Shown here: in pieces, positions 8,135-16,470 of the stretch
Numbering within the stretch: position 1 is the stretch's first letter
How the letters are laid out: each line of letters starts with the position of its first letter
Assembly: GCF_000300975.2 (NCBI RefSeq)
Contig: NZ_AEEC02000021.1
Coordinates: forward strand, 25,898 to 89,897
Length of the DNA stretch: 64,000 nucleotides
Direction: 5' to 3'
From: Herbaspirillum frisingense GSF30
GTDB taxonomy: Bacteria; Pseudomonadota; Gammaproteobacteria; Burkholderiales; Burkholderiaceae_D
Translations under genes and position numbers: made by a program
The notes under the pieces: generated by a model
What the model saw: the letters and a program-made list of their open reading frames with translations, nothing else
What the model was told of the DNA's origin: nothing
Database searches by the model: none

Positions 8135-8792
8135 GTGAAGGTAGATAAAGGGTGCGCCAGGCCAGCCAGCGGCAGCCCGAGGCTGCGGATGCGGCAGATG
8201 CCTCGCCATCCGACAGGCGCACCACGGCCTGCAGCGCGACCATGGCACCGTTGCGGCCGTAACCCACGGCGCTGAGGCGATAGACCGGCGCCGGTGCCGT
8301 TGCCGGCATCCCCGGGGCAGGGCTGCCGGCGGTCCCGGGCAGGCTTTCGATCAGATAGCGAGGGGAGGTGCTGCCCTGGCTGTTGGGCAAGCGGCGTCCG
8401 GTGAACTGGCCATAGGCCGCCGCCGTAGCACGGGCGCCCACCATTTGTGCCGGCAGCCAGCCACTGCGTTCGGGGTGGCCCAGGCACAGCCCTAGCCCGT
8501 CTGCATCGGTGCGGCACTCCAGCGGGGATGCGAACATGGCGGGATCGATGCGCCGGACCCGGGCGATGTCGTCGCAGGCGTCTTCCAGCGTGGCCTCTGC
8601 CGCCAGCCGGGCCTGGGCGTGATCGCGGTGATTGCGGGCGGCGCGTTCATCCAATAGCAGCAGCGAGGTGGTGGCCGCACCCAGCAACAGGAGCAGGCTC
8701 AGCAGCATGAGCGCGATCATCAGCGTGGCGCCGCGCTGGTGGCGGCATGGATGTCCGGTCTGCAGGCGCATCAGGGGCCAGTGGATATTCAT
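8127..8792 (-). CDS. pilX: type IV pilus assembly protein PilX
   Basis: 221 residues. QRGATLMIALMLLSLLLLLG is the PilX-type prepilin segment, followed by the family's ER-RN-x-x-x-A-x-x-x-AE-x-x-L-x-x-A pattern. The protein is a minor pilin of the priming complex at the pilus tip. The start ATG overlaps the stop of pilW (ATGA), so translation is coupled. The C-terminal half is Ala/Gly/Pro-rich, as is common in this poorly conserved family. Alternative membrane functions are unlikely given the cluster. Confidence 0.85.
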   Translation of the reverse strand: MNIHWPLMRLQTGHPCRHQRGATLMIALMLLSLLLLLGAATTSLLLLDERAARNHRDHAQARLAAEATLEDACDDIARVRRIDPAMFASPLECRTDADGLGLCLGHPERSGWLPAQMVGARATAAAYGQFTGRRLPNSQGSTSPRYLIESLPGTAGSPAPGMPATAPAPVYRLSAVGYGRNGAMVALQAVVRLSDGEASAASAASGCRWLAWRTLYLPSHE

Positions 8793-9685
8793 CGCATTGC
8801 TCCGGTGCTCAGGTTGCGCAGCATCACGGTGGTGCGGAAGACGGTTCGTCGCCGCTGCTCGCCGTCCTCTTCGGTGATGCGCCAGCCAGGGTCGGTATGG
8901 CGACCGGGCGGGAACAGGTCGAAGCTGCGCGCCGGCGCATCATCCGCTGCCGGTCGACGCTGGGTGCCACGCACCAGCAGGGCGATGCGGACCAGCATGA
9001 CCCGTTGCCAGCCATCGGCGGGCATGGCCGAGGCATCCAGCCAGCGGTCCGGTGCACCGTCGTCATCGCTGTCGATGGCGTAGCGCAGTTGCATGGCCTC
9101 CACGCCGCGTGCGATGGCGTCGGAGGTCCAGTTGCCGTTCTTGCCCTGGTAGCGACAGCGCAATTCCGCCTCACCACCGGTGCCGGGCGCGATGTAGTAG
9201 ATGACCCAGCTGCGGGCCGCTTCCTGCAGCGGCCCGACCGGGGCCTCGGCGCCACTGCAGTTGACCACCTCGCTGCGGCTGCCACGCGGCGCGCCGAAGA
9301 AGCCCAGCATCAGCAGGTCGCTGTGGTTGACGCCGTCACCGCTGCTGCTGCCGAACCTGCCGGTGGCCGGGTCCAGCAGCTCGGCCTGGCGGCTGTCGTC
9401 CAGTCCGCGCAGTCCTTGGCGGGTGGGCATGGCGTCGTCGGCGAGGTTTTCCCAGGGCAGGTGTCCGGCCTGTTGCAGGGCCTGCTGCAGGTGTTCCAGC
9501 GCCAGCCGGCCGGTTTCCTGCACGCGTCCGTGGTCGTCGATGTCCTGGTAGACGCTGCGTGCCTGCTGCAACATCACACCGGCTGCCAGCACCACCAGCA
9601 GGCCCACGGCCAGGGAGATCATCAGTTCGATCAGGGTCAGGCCATCTTGCCGATGACGCTGCCGGCGAACCTGCCTGGTCATCAT
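8789..9685 (-). CDS. pilW: type IV pilus assembly protein PilW
   Basis: 298 residues. The prepilin leader MMTRQVRRQRHRQDG is followed by LTLIELMISLAVGLLVVLAAG, with Glu at +5, and a long variable beta-rich domain. PilW is the large minor pilin of the PilV-W-X-Y1-E set that primes pilus assembly. The start lies two bases after the stop of pilV, and the end overlaps pilX. An acidic DSDDDG segment near residue 205 resembles a calcium-type loop, but this is not diagnostic. Confidence 0.9.
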   Translation of the reverse strand: MMTRQVRRQRHRQDGLTLIELMISLAVGLLVVLAAGVMLQQARSVYQDIDDHGRVQETGRLALEHLQQALQQAGHLPWENLADDAMPTRQGLRGLDDSRQAELLDPATGRFGSSSGDGVNHSDLLMLGFFGAPRGSRSEVVNCSGAEAPVGPLQEAARSWVIYYIAPGTGGEAELRCRYQGKNGNWTSDAIARGVEAMQLRYAIDSDDDGAPDRWLDASAMPADGWQRVMLVRIALLVRGTQRRPAADDAPARSFDLFPPGRHTDPGWRITEEDGEQRRRTVFRTTVMLRNLSTGAMR

Positions 9686-9687
9686 GG

Positions 9688-10221
9688 TCAGCGCCCCAGC
9701 ACCAGCGTCAGCAAGGGGGCGCGTAACGGCGTGGCAGTGGCCGCCACCGCGCTGCGGCGCCAGCCCAGCTTGAGTACCACAGGCGCTGTGGCGGCCTCTT
9801 CACAGGACCATTGGTCCTGCGGCGTCGGGTGGGCATCGCGGCAGACCGTGGCCCGGGCTTCCGGGAGTTCGCGCGTCAGCCGCGCGGCCCAGTCGGCGAT
9901 GGCGGCGTTGGCGAAGGCGGCAGGGGAACAGGGGGCGAGGTCGCAATCAGCGCGGGCTGGCGGGGCCCGGCCGGCGGTGAAGGAAAACAGGTAAGGATCG
10001 GTCGCGCCCGGGGTGGACGATGTGAAGGAAGTAGGCAGGGTGGCCGCCCGCAGTTCGGCCAACTCCTGCGCCAGCAGCGTGGCGGCGGCGTGCTGGGCGC
10101 TCTCGGCGCTGCTGCGCAGGGCATGCATTTGCAGCATCACCAGGGCCAGCGCGCCGGTGCCGATGACCAGCATGGCCACCAGCACTTCCATCATCGAGAA
10201 ACCTGCGCAACGGGTTTGCAT
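9688..10221 (-). CDS. pilV: type IV pilus modification protein PilV
   Basis: 177 residues starting MQTRCAGFSMMEVLVAMLVIG, a prepilin leader of seven residues with Glu at +5 and the PilV-type SMMEVLVAMLV helix. It is the first gene of the five-gene minor-pilin operon running leftwards. The 90 bases upstream hold a TACACT -10-like hexamer on the minus strand and a strong inverted repeat that would end the transcript arriving from the DUF924 gene. Four Cys residues in the middle may form disulfides. Confidence 0.9.
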   Translation of the reverse strand: MQTRCAGFSMMEVLVAMLVIGTGALALVMLQMHALRSSAESAQHAAATLLAQELAELRAATLPTSFTSSTPGATDPYLFSFTAGRAPPARADCDLAPCSPAAFANAAIADWAARLTRELPEARATVCRDAHPTPQDQWSCEEAATAPVVLKLGWRRSAVAATATPLRAPLLTLVLGR

Positions 10222-10254
10222 GCGGCCATCCGAAAAGAAAGCCGCGAGTGTAGG

Positions 10255-10290
10255 GAAAACGCCCGGGTGCTTCCACCGGGAAGCGTTTTC
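10255..10290 (-). terminator. probable terminator after the DUF924 gene
   Basis: A perfect 8-base inverted repeat (GAAAACGC at 10255-10262 and GCGTTTTC at 10283-10290) encloses a second short stem, GGTG-CTTC-CACC. It starts 21 bases past the stop of the DUF924 gene and its stem ends in a run of T on either strand. It separates that transcription unit from the pilV promoter region. Confidence 0.55.
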
Positions 10291-10311
10291 AGTGGCCCGC
10301 TATCGAAAACT

Positions 10312-10929
10312 TCAGAAGGATGAGCCGGGTTGCGTCAGGAATTGCGTTTCCTCGGCGGTGGAATCCCGCCCAAGGATGCGGTTGCGATGGGGGAAGCGGC
10401 CGAAGCGCTCGATCACCGCAAGATGGCGTCGCGCATAGTCGGCATAGCCGTCGAAGGCCGCCTTGTCCTCGCCGCTGGCGGATTTGGCCAGGGCCGTCAT
10501 CAGTTGCACCACGTATTGCTGGTCATCCAGGTCTTCCGCATGTTCCAGCGGCAGGTAGAGAAATACCCGTGCCAGCGGCGGCAGTTCCTGGTCCAGCCCC
10601 ATGGCCAGCGCCAGATGCGTGCACTGGCGTGCCAGTTCATCGAAGGCGAAGGCCTGTGGGGTGTCGCGGTAGATATTCCTCGGCATCTGGTCCAGCAGCA
10701 GGATCAGCGCCAGCATGGAATGCGCATCCTCGGTCCAGTCATCCAGCGCATTGGCTGCAGCCTGCTGCACCAGCGCTTCGAAGCGGCTGCGACACTGGGC
10801 GTCGATGTCCGGGTTCTTGCTCCACCAGAGCTTCTTCTGGCGTTCGGCCACCTGATGTGCCGGCATGGCCTCCCAGCCTTCGCCGAACCAGAAGTCCAGC
10901 ACTTCCCCGACCTGCGTGGCGCTCTTCAT
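10312..10929 (-). CDS. DUF924 family protein
   Basis: 205 residues covering the whole DUF924 family: VLDFWFG at the start, LILLDQMPRNIYR in the middle, and RFGRFPHRNRILGR followed by a C-terminal PGSSF. The family is alpha-helical (TPR-like) with no established biochemical role. The ATG overlaps the stop of the upstream S4 gene by four bases (ATGA), so the two are co-translated. No signal peptide is seen. Confidence 0.85.
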   Translation of the reverse strand: MKSATQVGEVLDFWFGEGWEAMPAHQVAERQKKLWWSKNPDIDAQCRSRFEALVQQAAANALDDWTEDAHSMLALILLLDQMPRNIYRDTPQAFAFDELARQCTHLALAMGLDQELPPLARVFLYLPLEHAEDLDDQQYVVQLMTALAKSASGEDKAAFDGYADYARRHLAVIERFGRFPHRNRILGRDSTAEETQFLTQPGSSF

Positions 10930-11147
10930 TCGGCGATCACGGTGATCTGCACATCACCCAGGCTGACTTTCTGGCCGACCGTGATCTTGCAGGTCTTGCG
11001 GCTTTCGGGCTTGCCATCGACCCGCACGTGGCCTTCGGCCACCAGTTGCTTGCCGGCACCGCCGCTGTCGCACAGGCCGCAGAGTTTGAGCAGCTGGTTC
11101 AGTTCGACATGGGGATGGCCCTGCAGCGGGAAGGTGATCTTTTGCAT
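10926..11147 (-). CDS. small S4-domain RNA-binding protein (YbcJ-like)
   Basis: 73 residues from the ATG at 11147, preceded by a GAAAG ribosome site. Almost the entire protein is one S4 fold: ELNQLLKLCGLCDSGGAGK, then EGHVRVDGKPESRKTCKI, as in YbcJ/RsfS-neighbour-type proteins of COG2501. It is likely an RNA- or ribosome-binding protein. It lies 82 bases after narL on the same strand and is coupled to the DUF924 gene, so it may receive read-through from narXL. A longer reading to 11273 runs into narL and has no family resemblance. Confidence 0.8.
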   Translation of the reverse strand: MQKITFPLQGHPHVELNQLLKLCGLCDSGGAGKQLVAEGHVRVDGKPESRKTCKITVGQKVSLGDVQITVIAE

Positions 11148-11229
11148 ATGCTTTCTTTCGGGAGCGCAGCCCCGGGCGGAGCGGACGTGCGGCCAGGGGA
11201 ATGAAACAGGGAGCGGTAAGGTACGCCGC

Positions 11230-11892
11230 TCAGGGCGTTTTGTCCAGACCGTGTTCCACAGCATACACCGCAATCTGTACCCGGCTGGAAAGCTTCAGTT
11301 TCTTGAGGATGTTCTGGACATGGATCTTCACCGTGCTCTCGGCTACGTCCAGGGTGCGGGCGATTTCCTTGTTGCTCTCGCCACGGGCCACGCAGGCCAT
11401 GGTCTCGCGTTCGCGGGCGGTCAGCCTGTCGCGGGCGGCCGTCACCGGGGCCGGTGTCTGGTGGGCGGCGCGGAACTGCATCACCAGCTTGGCCGTCATC
11501 GCCTCCGAGATCACCGGTTCGCCGGCAGCGGCGCGCTTGATGGCCTGCACCAGATACTCGGCCTCGATGTTCTTGAGCAGGTAGCCGGCGGCGCCATTGT
11601 GCAGGGCGGTGCTGAGGTCGTCGGCTTCTTCCGAGACGGAGAGCATCAGCACAGCCGTGTCGGGCAGGTCTTCCACGATCAGCTGCATCGCTTCCAGACC
11701 CGACAGGCCGGGCATGTTCAGGTCCATCAGCACCACATCGGGCTGCAGCTGGCGCGCCCGCTTGACGCCGTCCAGACCATCGACGGCCTCGCCGACGACC
11801 TCGAATTCGGGATGGCGTTGCAGCAGCAGGCGTACGCCGCTGCGAAACAGGGTGTGATCATCGACGAGCAGGATGCGGATGGGCGTGGGCAT
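11230..11892 (-). CDS. narL: nitrate/nitrite response regulator NarL
   Basis: 220 residues. The receiver domain has LLVDDH and VVLMDLNMPG (phospho-accepting Asp near residue 58), with Thr/Ser and Lys switch residues (MLSVSE, LLKN). The C-terminal LuxR-type helix-turn-helix reads LTARERETMACVARGESNKEIARTL and VKIHVQNILKKL. It follows narX by 36 bases on the same strand. In enteric bacteria NarL-P activates narG and represses alternative respiratory genes; the same is inferred here. No good paired NarL heptamers were found by eye upstream of narK1 or narG. Confidence 0.92.
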   Translation of the reverse strand: MPTPIRILLVDDHTLFRSGVRLLLQRHPEFEVVGEAVDGLDGVKRARQLQPDVVLMDLNMPGLSGLEAMQLIVEDLPDTAVLMLSVSEEADDLSTALHNGAAGYLLKNIEAEYLVQAIKRAAAGEPVISEAMTAKLVMQFRAAHQTPAPVTAARDRLTARERETMACVARGESNKEIARTLDVAESTVKIHVQNILKKLKLSSRVQIAVYAVEHGLDKTP

Positions 11893-11928
11893 GGTGGGGC
11901 GGTTCCTTGCAAAGATTCTGGGATGGCT

Positions 11929-13869
11929 TCAGGCCACGAGGCGTTCCTGGCGCATCAGGCGGATGGTGACGCAGGTACCTTCATCGGGCCGGCTGTCGAT
12001 CTGCAGTTGCGCGCCCAGGCGGTCGGCGCGTTCCTGCATGATGCGCAGACCCACGTGGTCGGCGCCCTTGACGCTGGCCTTGTCGAGCTGGAAGCCGTGA
12101 CCGTCGTCGCGCACCGTCAGGCAGAAGTCGCGGCCGTTGGTGACGGCGATGTCCACCCGGTTGGCCTGGGCATGCTTGCGGATATTGGACAGTGCCTCCT
12201 GCAGGATGAACAGCACCTGCAACTGCTGTTCCGGCGCCAGCGGCGGACCGTCGCCGCTGATGGTGATGGCGCCTTGCAGGCCGGTCTGGCGCTGCAGCTT
12301 GTCGAGCGACTTGCGCATTTCGGAGTCGAGGCTGCTGTCCTGCAGGCGGCTGCGGAAGTTGAGCAGAAGTTCGCGCACGTCTTCATAGTTTTCCTGCACG
12401 CCGGTGCGCAGCATGGGCGCGATCTCGCGGATTTCGGCCAGGTTCTCGCGCGCCAGCGAATCCTCCAGCATCTGCACCTGCAGGTTGAGGAAGTTCAGTC
12501 CCTGGGCAATGCTGTCATGCAGGCCCTGGGCCATCAGGTTGCGTTCGTGGGCGATGGCGAATTCCTTTTCGCGGGCGATCAGGCGCTGGTTCTCGATGGC
12601 CGCGCCGAGGTGGCGGCCCAGGGTTTCCAGGAGGCGGCGCTCGTCGCCGTCGATGCTGCGCTCCTGCAGGAAATGCAGGGAGAAACTGCCGATGGCCTGT
12701 TCCCGCACCAGGATCTGGAAGATGCCCAGCGACAGCGCGCCTTCTTCCTGGCAGCGGTAGCGCCGCTGTGCATCGAGTTCGCGGAAATCGCGTACCAGGA
12801 TCACCCCCTGCCGGGTAGCTGCGCCGCACAGGCAGTCATCGACCTTGATGCAACGTTCCTCATCGATGATCTTGTCCGAGATGCCGTCCTGCACCGTGAG
12901 ATAGAGATTGCCGCGCTCGTCGAGGATGCGCACCGTGCCGCCATCGGCCTGCATGCGCTGCATGATGCGTTTGAGGAAACCATCGCACAGGGCTTCGATG
13001 GTATGCGCGCCCGAGAGGAAGTCGGTGATCTCGTAGAGCGTGCCGACTTCTTCGTTCTGCTCGCGCAGGCGGGCGGTCTTTTCGGCCACGCGCTCTGCCA
13101 GCGTGCGGTGCACGCCTTGTACATGATCGGCCATCTGGTTGAAGGCCTGGGCCAGTTGGCCGAACTCGTCTTCACTCTCCACCGCCAGCCGCACGTCCAG
13201 GTCGTTTTGCGACATGCGTGCAATGCCCGCCTGCATGCGCCGCACCGGGCCGACGATCCACAGGTAGAGCAGATACAGCACCGCGATGCTGGCCGCCAGC
13301 GCGAGGAAGATCAGCGCCGTCTGGCACAGCCGCAGCCAGGTGGTCTTGCCGGTGAGGTCTGCTTCCACATAGGCCACCAGCAGGTTGATGTCGCCCACGA
13401 AGTCGGGCAGCTCCTGCAGGTAGCGATCCAGCGCCTGCTGGCGCAGTACCGGGTCGTCCGCTTCCAGCACGGTGCGGGCATGGACCTGCATGCGCTGCTG
13501 CCATTGATCTTGCACGTGCAGCAGCTGTTCGTGAATGGGACCGGTGGCCGGCACGAAGCTGGGTTCCCCCGCCTGCCCGGTCTGCACCAGTGTCAGGATC
13601 TGGCTGAAGCGTTCGATGTGGTGCTGGAGGTCGGAACGCTCGTGGCCGGTTTCCATCGCCAGGCCCAGCTCGTAGGAGCGCATGCGCAGGCTGCCGGCCT
13701 CGTTGATGACGGTGCCGCCGCCCTCCAGTTGCCAGGACAGCAGCAGGGTATAGCCGATGGCCGTCATCGTCAGGCCTAGTCCTACCAGGGTCATCAGCAG
13801 GATGCGGAAGGTCAGGCGCTTGTGGGGCGGCAGCGGGTTGGGGAGCAGGGCCAGGGTGGGAGAGGGCAT
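11929..13869 (-). CDS. narX: nitrate/nitrite sensor histidine kinase NarX
   Basis: 646 residues from the ATG at 13869, beginning MPSPTLALL. Order: transmembrane segment (about 20-45), periplasmic sensor with the P-box NEAGSLRMRSYELG, second transmembrane segment (about 200-220), HAMP, a Cys-containing GAF-like central module (CIKVDDCLCGAA), then a HisKA_3 dimerisation region with the phosphorylated His in ERNLMAQGLHDSIAQGLNF, and an HATPase with DDGHGF and GLRIMQERA. The cognate regulator NarL follows. The P-box is the nitrate-binding helix in NarX/NarQ, so the ligand is probably nitrate. Confidence 0.93.
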   Translation of the reverse strand: MPSPTLALLPNPLPPHKRLTFRILLMTLVGLGLTMTAIGYTLLLSWQLEGGGTVINEAGSLRMRSYELGLAMETGHERSDLQHHIERFSQILTLVQTGQAGEPSFVPATGPIHEQLLHVQDQWQQRMQVHARTVLEADDPVLRQQALDRYLQELPDFVGDINLLVAYVEADLTGKTTWLRLCQTALIFLALAASIAVLYLLYLWIVGPVRRMQAGIARMSQNDLDVRLAVESEDEFGQLAQAFNQMADHVQGVHRTLAERVAEKTARLREQNEEVGTLYEITDFLSGAHTIEALCDGFLKRIMQRMQADGGTVRILDERGNLYLTVQDGISDKIIDEERCIKVDDCLCGAATRQGVILVRDFRELDAQRRYRCQEEGALSLGIFQILVREQAIGSFSLHFLQERSIDGDERRLLETLGRHLGAAIENQRLIAREKEFAIAHERNLMAQGLHDSIAQGLNFLNLQVQMLEDSLARENLAEIREIAPMLRTGVQENYEDVRELLLNFRSRLQDSSLDSEMRKSLDKLQRQTGLQGAITISGDGPPLAPEQQLQVLFILQEALSNIRKHAQANRVDIAVTNGRDFCLTVRDDGHGFQLDKASVKGADHVGLRIMQERADRLGAQLQIDSRPDEGTCVTIRLMRQERLVA

Positions 13870-13951
13870 GATGGAAGGTTCCAGGGCTAGCCAGGGAAGC
13901 GGCAGTCTAGGCCGTTGGCGGGACCAAAACACCGGGTCCAGGTCAATCTTT

Positions 13952-13975
13952 GTGCAGATCGTGCAGATCGTGCAG
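13952..13975. repeat. short tandem repeat upstream of narX
   Basis: Three head-to-tail copies of a 9-base unit GTGCAGATC (the last shortened to GTGCAG) lie in the 126-base gap between moaA and narX. No gene fits in this gap. It could be part of a narX promoter or leader, but no function can be assigned from sequence. Confidence 0.6.
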
Positions 13976-13995
13976 GATTTGCCGGTCCTGGCGCC

Positions 13996-15015
13996 CTAGC
14001 CGCCGGTCTGCGACATGAAGCGGATGATTCTGTGCGGTGCCTGACTGAATTCATGGCGTTCCGGCTTGAGTTCGATGGCCAGGCGGATCGCCTCCTCCAG
14101 CCCGCCATCATCGATGCCGGCGCGCAGCAGCGGACGCAGTTCCAGGCGCGCCTCCTGTCCCAGGCAGAGGTAGAGCGTGCCGTCCACCGAGAGCCGCACG
14201 CGGTTGCAGGTGGCGCAGAAGTGCTGGCTCATGGGTGTGATGAAACCTAGCGTGCAGCGACCATCGGCGCTGCCCCAGTAGCGCGCCGGGCCACCGCCCA
14301 GCTCGGTGGCCAGGGGCTGCAGGTCGAAGCGGGCCACCAGTGCATCGCGCAGCGGACCAAGCGCGACGACACCGCTGTTGCGACCGGTCTCGCCCATGGG
14401 CATGGCTTCGATCAGGCGCAGGATGAAACCCTGCGCGAAACAGAACTCCGCCATGCGTGGCACCTCGTGTTCATTGACGCCGCGCAGTACCACCATGTTG
14501 ACCTTGATGGGCGCAAATCCGGCATCCCTGGCGGCGGCCAGTCCCGCCATGACGCTCTGCAGGCTGTCGCGCCCGGTGATCTGCGCCGCGCAGGCGCGAT
14601 CCAGGCTATCCAGGCTGACGTTGATGCGCCGCACGCCGGCCGCCCGCAGCGCTCTTGCGTGCTTGTGCATCTGCGTGGCGTTGGTGGACAGCGACAGTTC
14701 CTCCACCCCCGGCAGGGCCGACAATTGCGCGGCCAGCGTGGACAGCTTGCGACGCATCAGCGGTTCGCCGCCGGTGAGCCGTATGCGCCCCACGCCGAGT
14801 CGGGCGAAGGCGGCGATCACGCGCGTGATCTCGTCGAAGTCGAGCCAGTTGGCCGGCTCCTCGAAACCGGAAAACCCCTTTGGCATGCAATAGCTGCAAC
14901 GCAGGTCGCAGCGGTCGGTGACCGACAGCCGCAGGTAGTCGATGCGCCGCCCGAAGCGGTCCAGCAGGGCCGGGCGGCCGGGAGATGGGACGGGTGACGG
15001 GACGGGCGAGGACAT
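13996..15015 (-). CDS. moaA: GTP 3',8-cyclase (molybdenum cofactor biosynthesis protein A)
   Basis: 339 residues. The radical-SAM cluster motif is CDLRCSYC, the SAM-binding GGEP follows (LTGGEPLMRR), and the second [4Fe-4S] cluster ligands are in CATCNRVRLSVDGTLYLC. The C-terminus ends in the double Gly of active MoaA (QTGG). With MoaC it converts GTP to cyclic pyranopterin phosphate, the first step of the molybdenum cofactor that NarG needs. It starts nine bases after the parvulin gene, within the nar transcription unit. The Pro/Ser-rich first 12 residues are unconserved, and the exact start could be slightly later. Confidence 0.95.
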   Translation of the reverse strand: MSSPVPSPVPSPGRPALLDRFGRRIDYLRLSVTDRCDLRCSYCMPKGFSGFEEPANWLDFDEITRVIAAFARLGVGRIRLTGGEPLMRRKLSTLAAQLSALPGVEELSLSTNATQMHKHARALRAAGVRRINVSLDSLDRACAAQITGRDSLQSVMAGLAAARDAGFAPIKVNMVVLRGVNEHEVPRMAEFCFAQGFILRLIEAMPMGETGRNSGVVALGPLRDALVARFDLQPLATELGGGPARYWGSADGRCTLGFITPMSQHFCATCNRVRLSVDGTLYLCLGQEARLELRPLLRAGIDDGGLEEAIRLAIELKPERHEFSQAPHRIIRFMSQTGG

Positions 15016-15024
15016 GCAGGCTCC

Positions 15025-15771
15025 TTATTGCAGCAGCGGCGATGTCATGCCGGGAAGTTGCACGCCAGTGATGCGGGCAGCGCCCACCAGTTGCTGCAGG
15101 TAGTGACGCATGGCTTGGTCATGGGCGGCGCGTTGCAGGGCCTGGGCGATGTTTTCGCGCACCGCCTCGAAGGGCAGGCGTGTGCCGTCCAGCTTGCGCC
15201 CCACCTGGACGATGTGCAGGCCGAAGCGGGTCTCCACCAGGCGCGGGATGATGCCCTGTGGTGTGGCGGCGAAGACGGCCCGTTCGAATTCCTGCACGCA
15301 GGCGCCCCGGGCGATCTGCCCCAGGCTGCCGCCCTGTGCGCCGGAGGGGCAGTTGGAGAGCGTGGCCGCCTGTGTGGCGAAGTCCTCCGGTTGCGCCAGC
15401 AAGCCCTCCAGTACCGACTCTGCGCGCAGGCGCAGGGCCGCCAGATCGACCTCCGGGGTGACCTGGAACAGGATATGGTTCACTTCCGCCAGCGCCCCGA
15501 TGATGAAACGTTCAGGCGTGGCCTGGTACTGGCGTCGGCATTCTTCTTCGCCGGCCTGCGGGACGCTGACCTGGCGCTGCAGCAGGAGCTCGATACGCGC
15601 ATCGTCGTCCTCACTCTGCAGCTGCAGGCGCTGCGCTTCCTCCAGCAGCAGCCGGCGCAGCACCAGGGTGGTCATGGCCGACTGCAGGTCCTGGTCATCG
15701 GCATCGCGGGCGGCCAGTTCCTTGGCCATCTCGGCGTCGCTCAGTTCGTATTCATTGACGGTGACAGGCAT
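15025..15771 (-). CDS. parvulin-type peptidyl-prolyl isomerase of the nar operon
   Basis: 248 residues, no signal peptide. The C-terminal half has the rotamase signature: AEVNHILFQVTPE, then SNCPSGAQGGSLGQIARGACVQEFERAVF and TRFGLHIVQV. The N-terminal half is helical and NifM/SurA-like. It sits between narI and moaA with gaps of 15 and 9 bases. Similar genes occur in nar clusters of betaproteobacteria and pseudomonads. The likely role is folding or maturation of nitrate reductase on the cytoplasmic side; that role is inference from position. Confidence 0.88.
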   Translation of the reverse strand: MPVTVNEYELSDAEMAKELAARDADDQDLQSAMTTLVLRRLLLEEAQRLQLQSEDDDARIELLLQRQVSVPQAGEEECRRQYQATPERFIIGALAEVNHILFQVTPEVDLAALRLRAESVLEGLLAQPEDFATQAATLSNCPSGAQGGSLGQIARGACVQEFERAVFAATPQGIIPRLVETRFGLHIVQVGRKLDGTRLPFEAVRENIAQALQRAAHDQAMRHYLQQLVGAARITGVQLPGMTSPLLQ

Positions 15772-15786
15772 CCTGGTTCTCCTCGC

Positions 15787-16470
15787 TCAACGCGGCCGCA
15801 CCAGTTGCCAGGCCCGGCTCAGGTAGGTGATGGAGGCAAAGCCGCTCCACACATGCACCAGCCGCGTGAAGGGGAAGATCACGAACAGCGTCAGCCCCAT
15901 GAACAGGTGCAGCTTGAACAGCAGCGGCGCACCTTCGATGAAGCCGGCGGCGTCGCCCCGGAAGGTGACGATGTGCTGCGCCCAGGTCATCAGCAACACC
16001 ATCATGTGGCCGTCGCGGTGCTGGGCCGATTCGGCGATGGTGGACAGGCCCAGGCACAGCGTGACCAGCAGCCACAGCAGCAGGAGCTTGTCGGAGGGGC
16101 GGGTGACGGCGGCGATGCGCGCGTCCGTCAGGCGGCGATGGATCAGGATCGCCAGTCCCAGCAGGCAGAGCGTGCCGAACACGCCACCGGCCGCCATGGC
16201 GACCAGTTGCTTGAAACCGTGGCTCACGCCCACGGCATCCCATACCGCCACCGGCGTGAGCAAGCCCACCAGATGACCGAAGAACAATCCCAGCACGCCG
16301 ACGTGGAACAGGATATTGCCCAGTCGCAGGCGGCCGGCATGCAGCAGTTGCGAGGAGTCACTCTTCCAGGTGTACTGCTCGCGCTCGAAGCGCAGCAGGC
16401 TACCCAGCAGGAACACTGCCAGGGCGATGTAGGGGTAGATGCCGTAGAGGAATTGGTGCAGGTAGCTCAT
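15787..16470 (-). CDS. narI: respiratory nitrate reductase gamma subunit (cytochrome b)
   Basis: 227 residues with five hydrophobic segments. The four haem-ligating His residues are recognisable: two in FHVGVLGLFFGHLVG and two near FKLHLFMGL and TRLVHVWS. NarI passes electrons from quinol through two b haems to NarH and anchors the NarGH complex to the inner membrane. Its ATG overlaps the narJ stop (ATGA). Length matches E. coli NarI. Confidence 0.95.
   Translation of the reverse strand: MSYLHQFLYGIYPYIALAVFLLGSLLRFEREQYTWKSDSSQLLHAGRLRLGNILFHVGVLGLFFGHLVGLLTPVAVWDAVGVSHGFKQLVAMAAGGVFGTLCLLGLAILIHRRLTDARIAAVTRPSDKLLLLWLLVTLCLGLSTIAESAQHRDGHMMVLLMTWAQHIVTFRGDAAGFIEGAPLLFKLHLFMGLTLFVIFPFTRLVHVWSGFASITYLSRAWQLVRPR

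Noticed and set aside
10330..13779. 1149-codon plus-strand open frame
   Set aside because: It lies antisense to narX, narL and the S4/DUF924 genes, has no recognisable motif and a composition (His/Gln/Ala/Gly-rich) typical of the reverse frame of G+C-rich genes.
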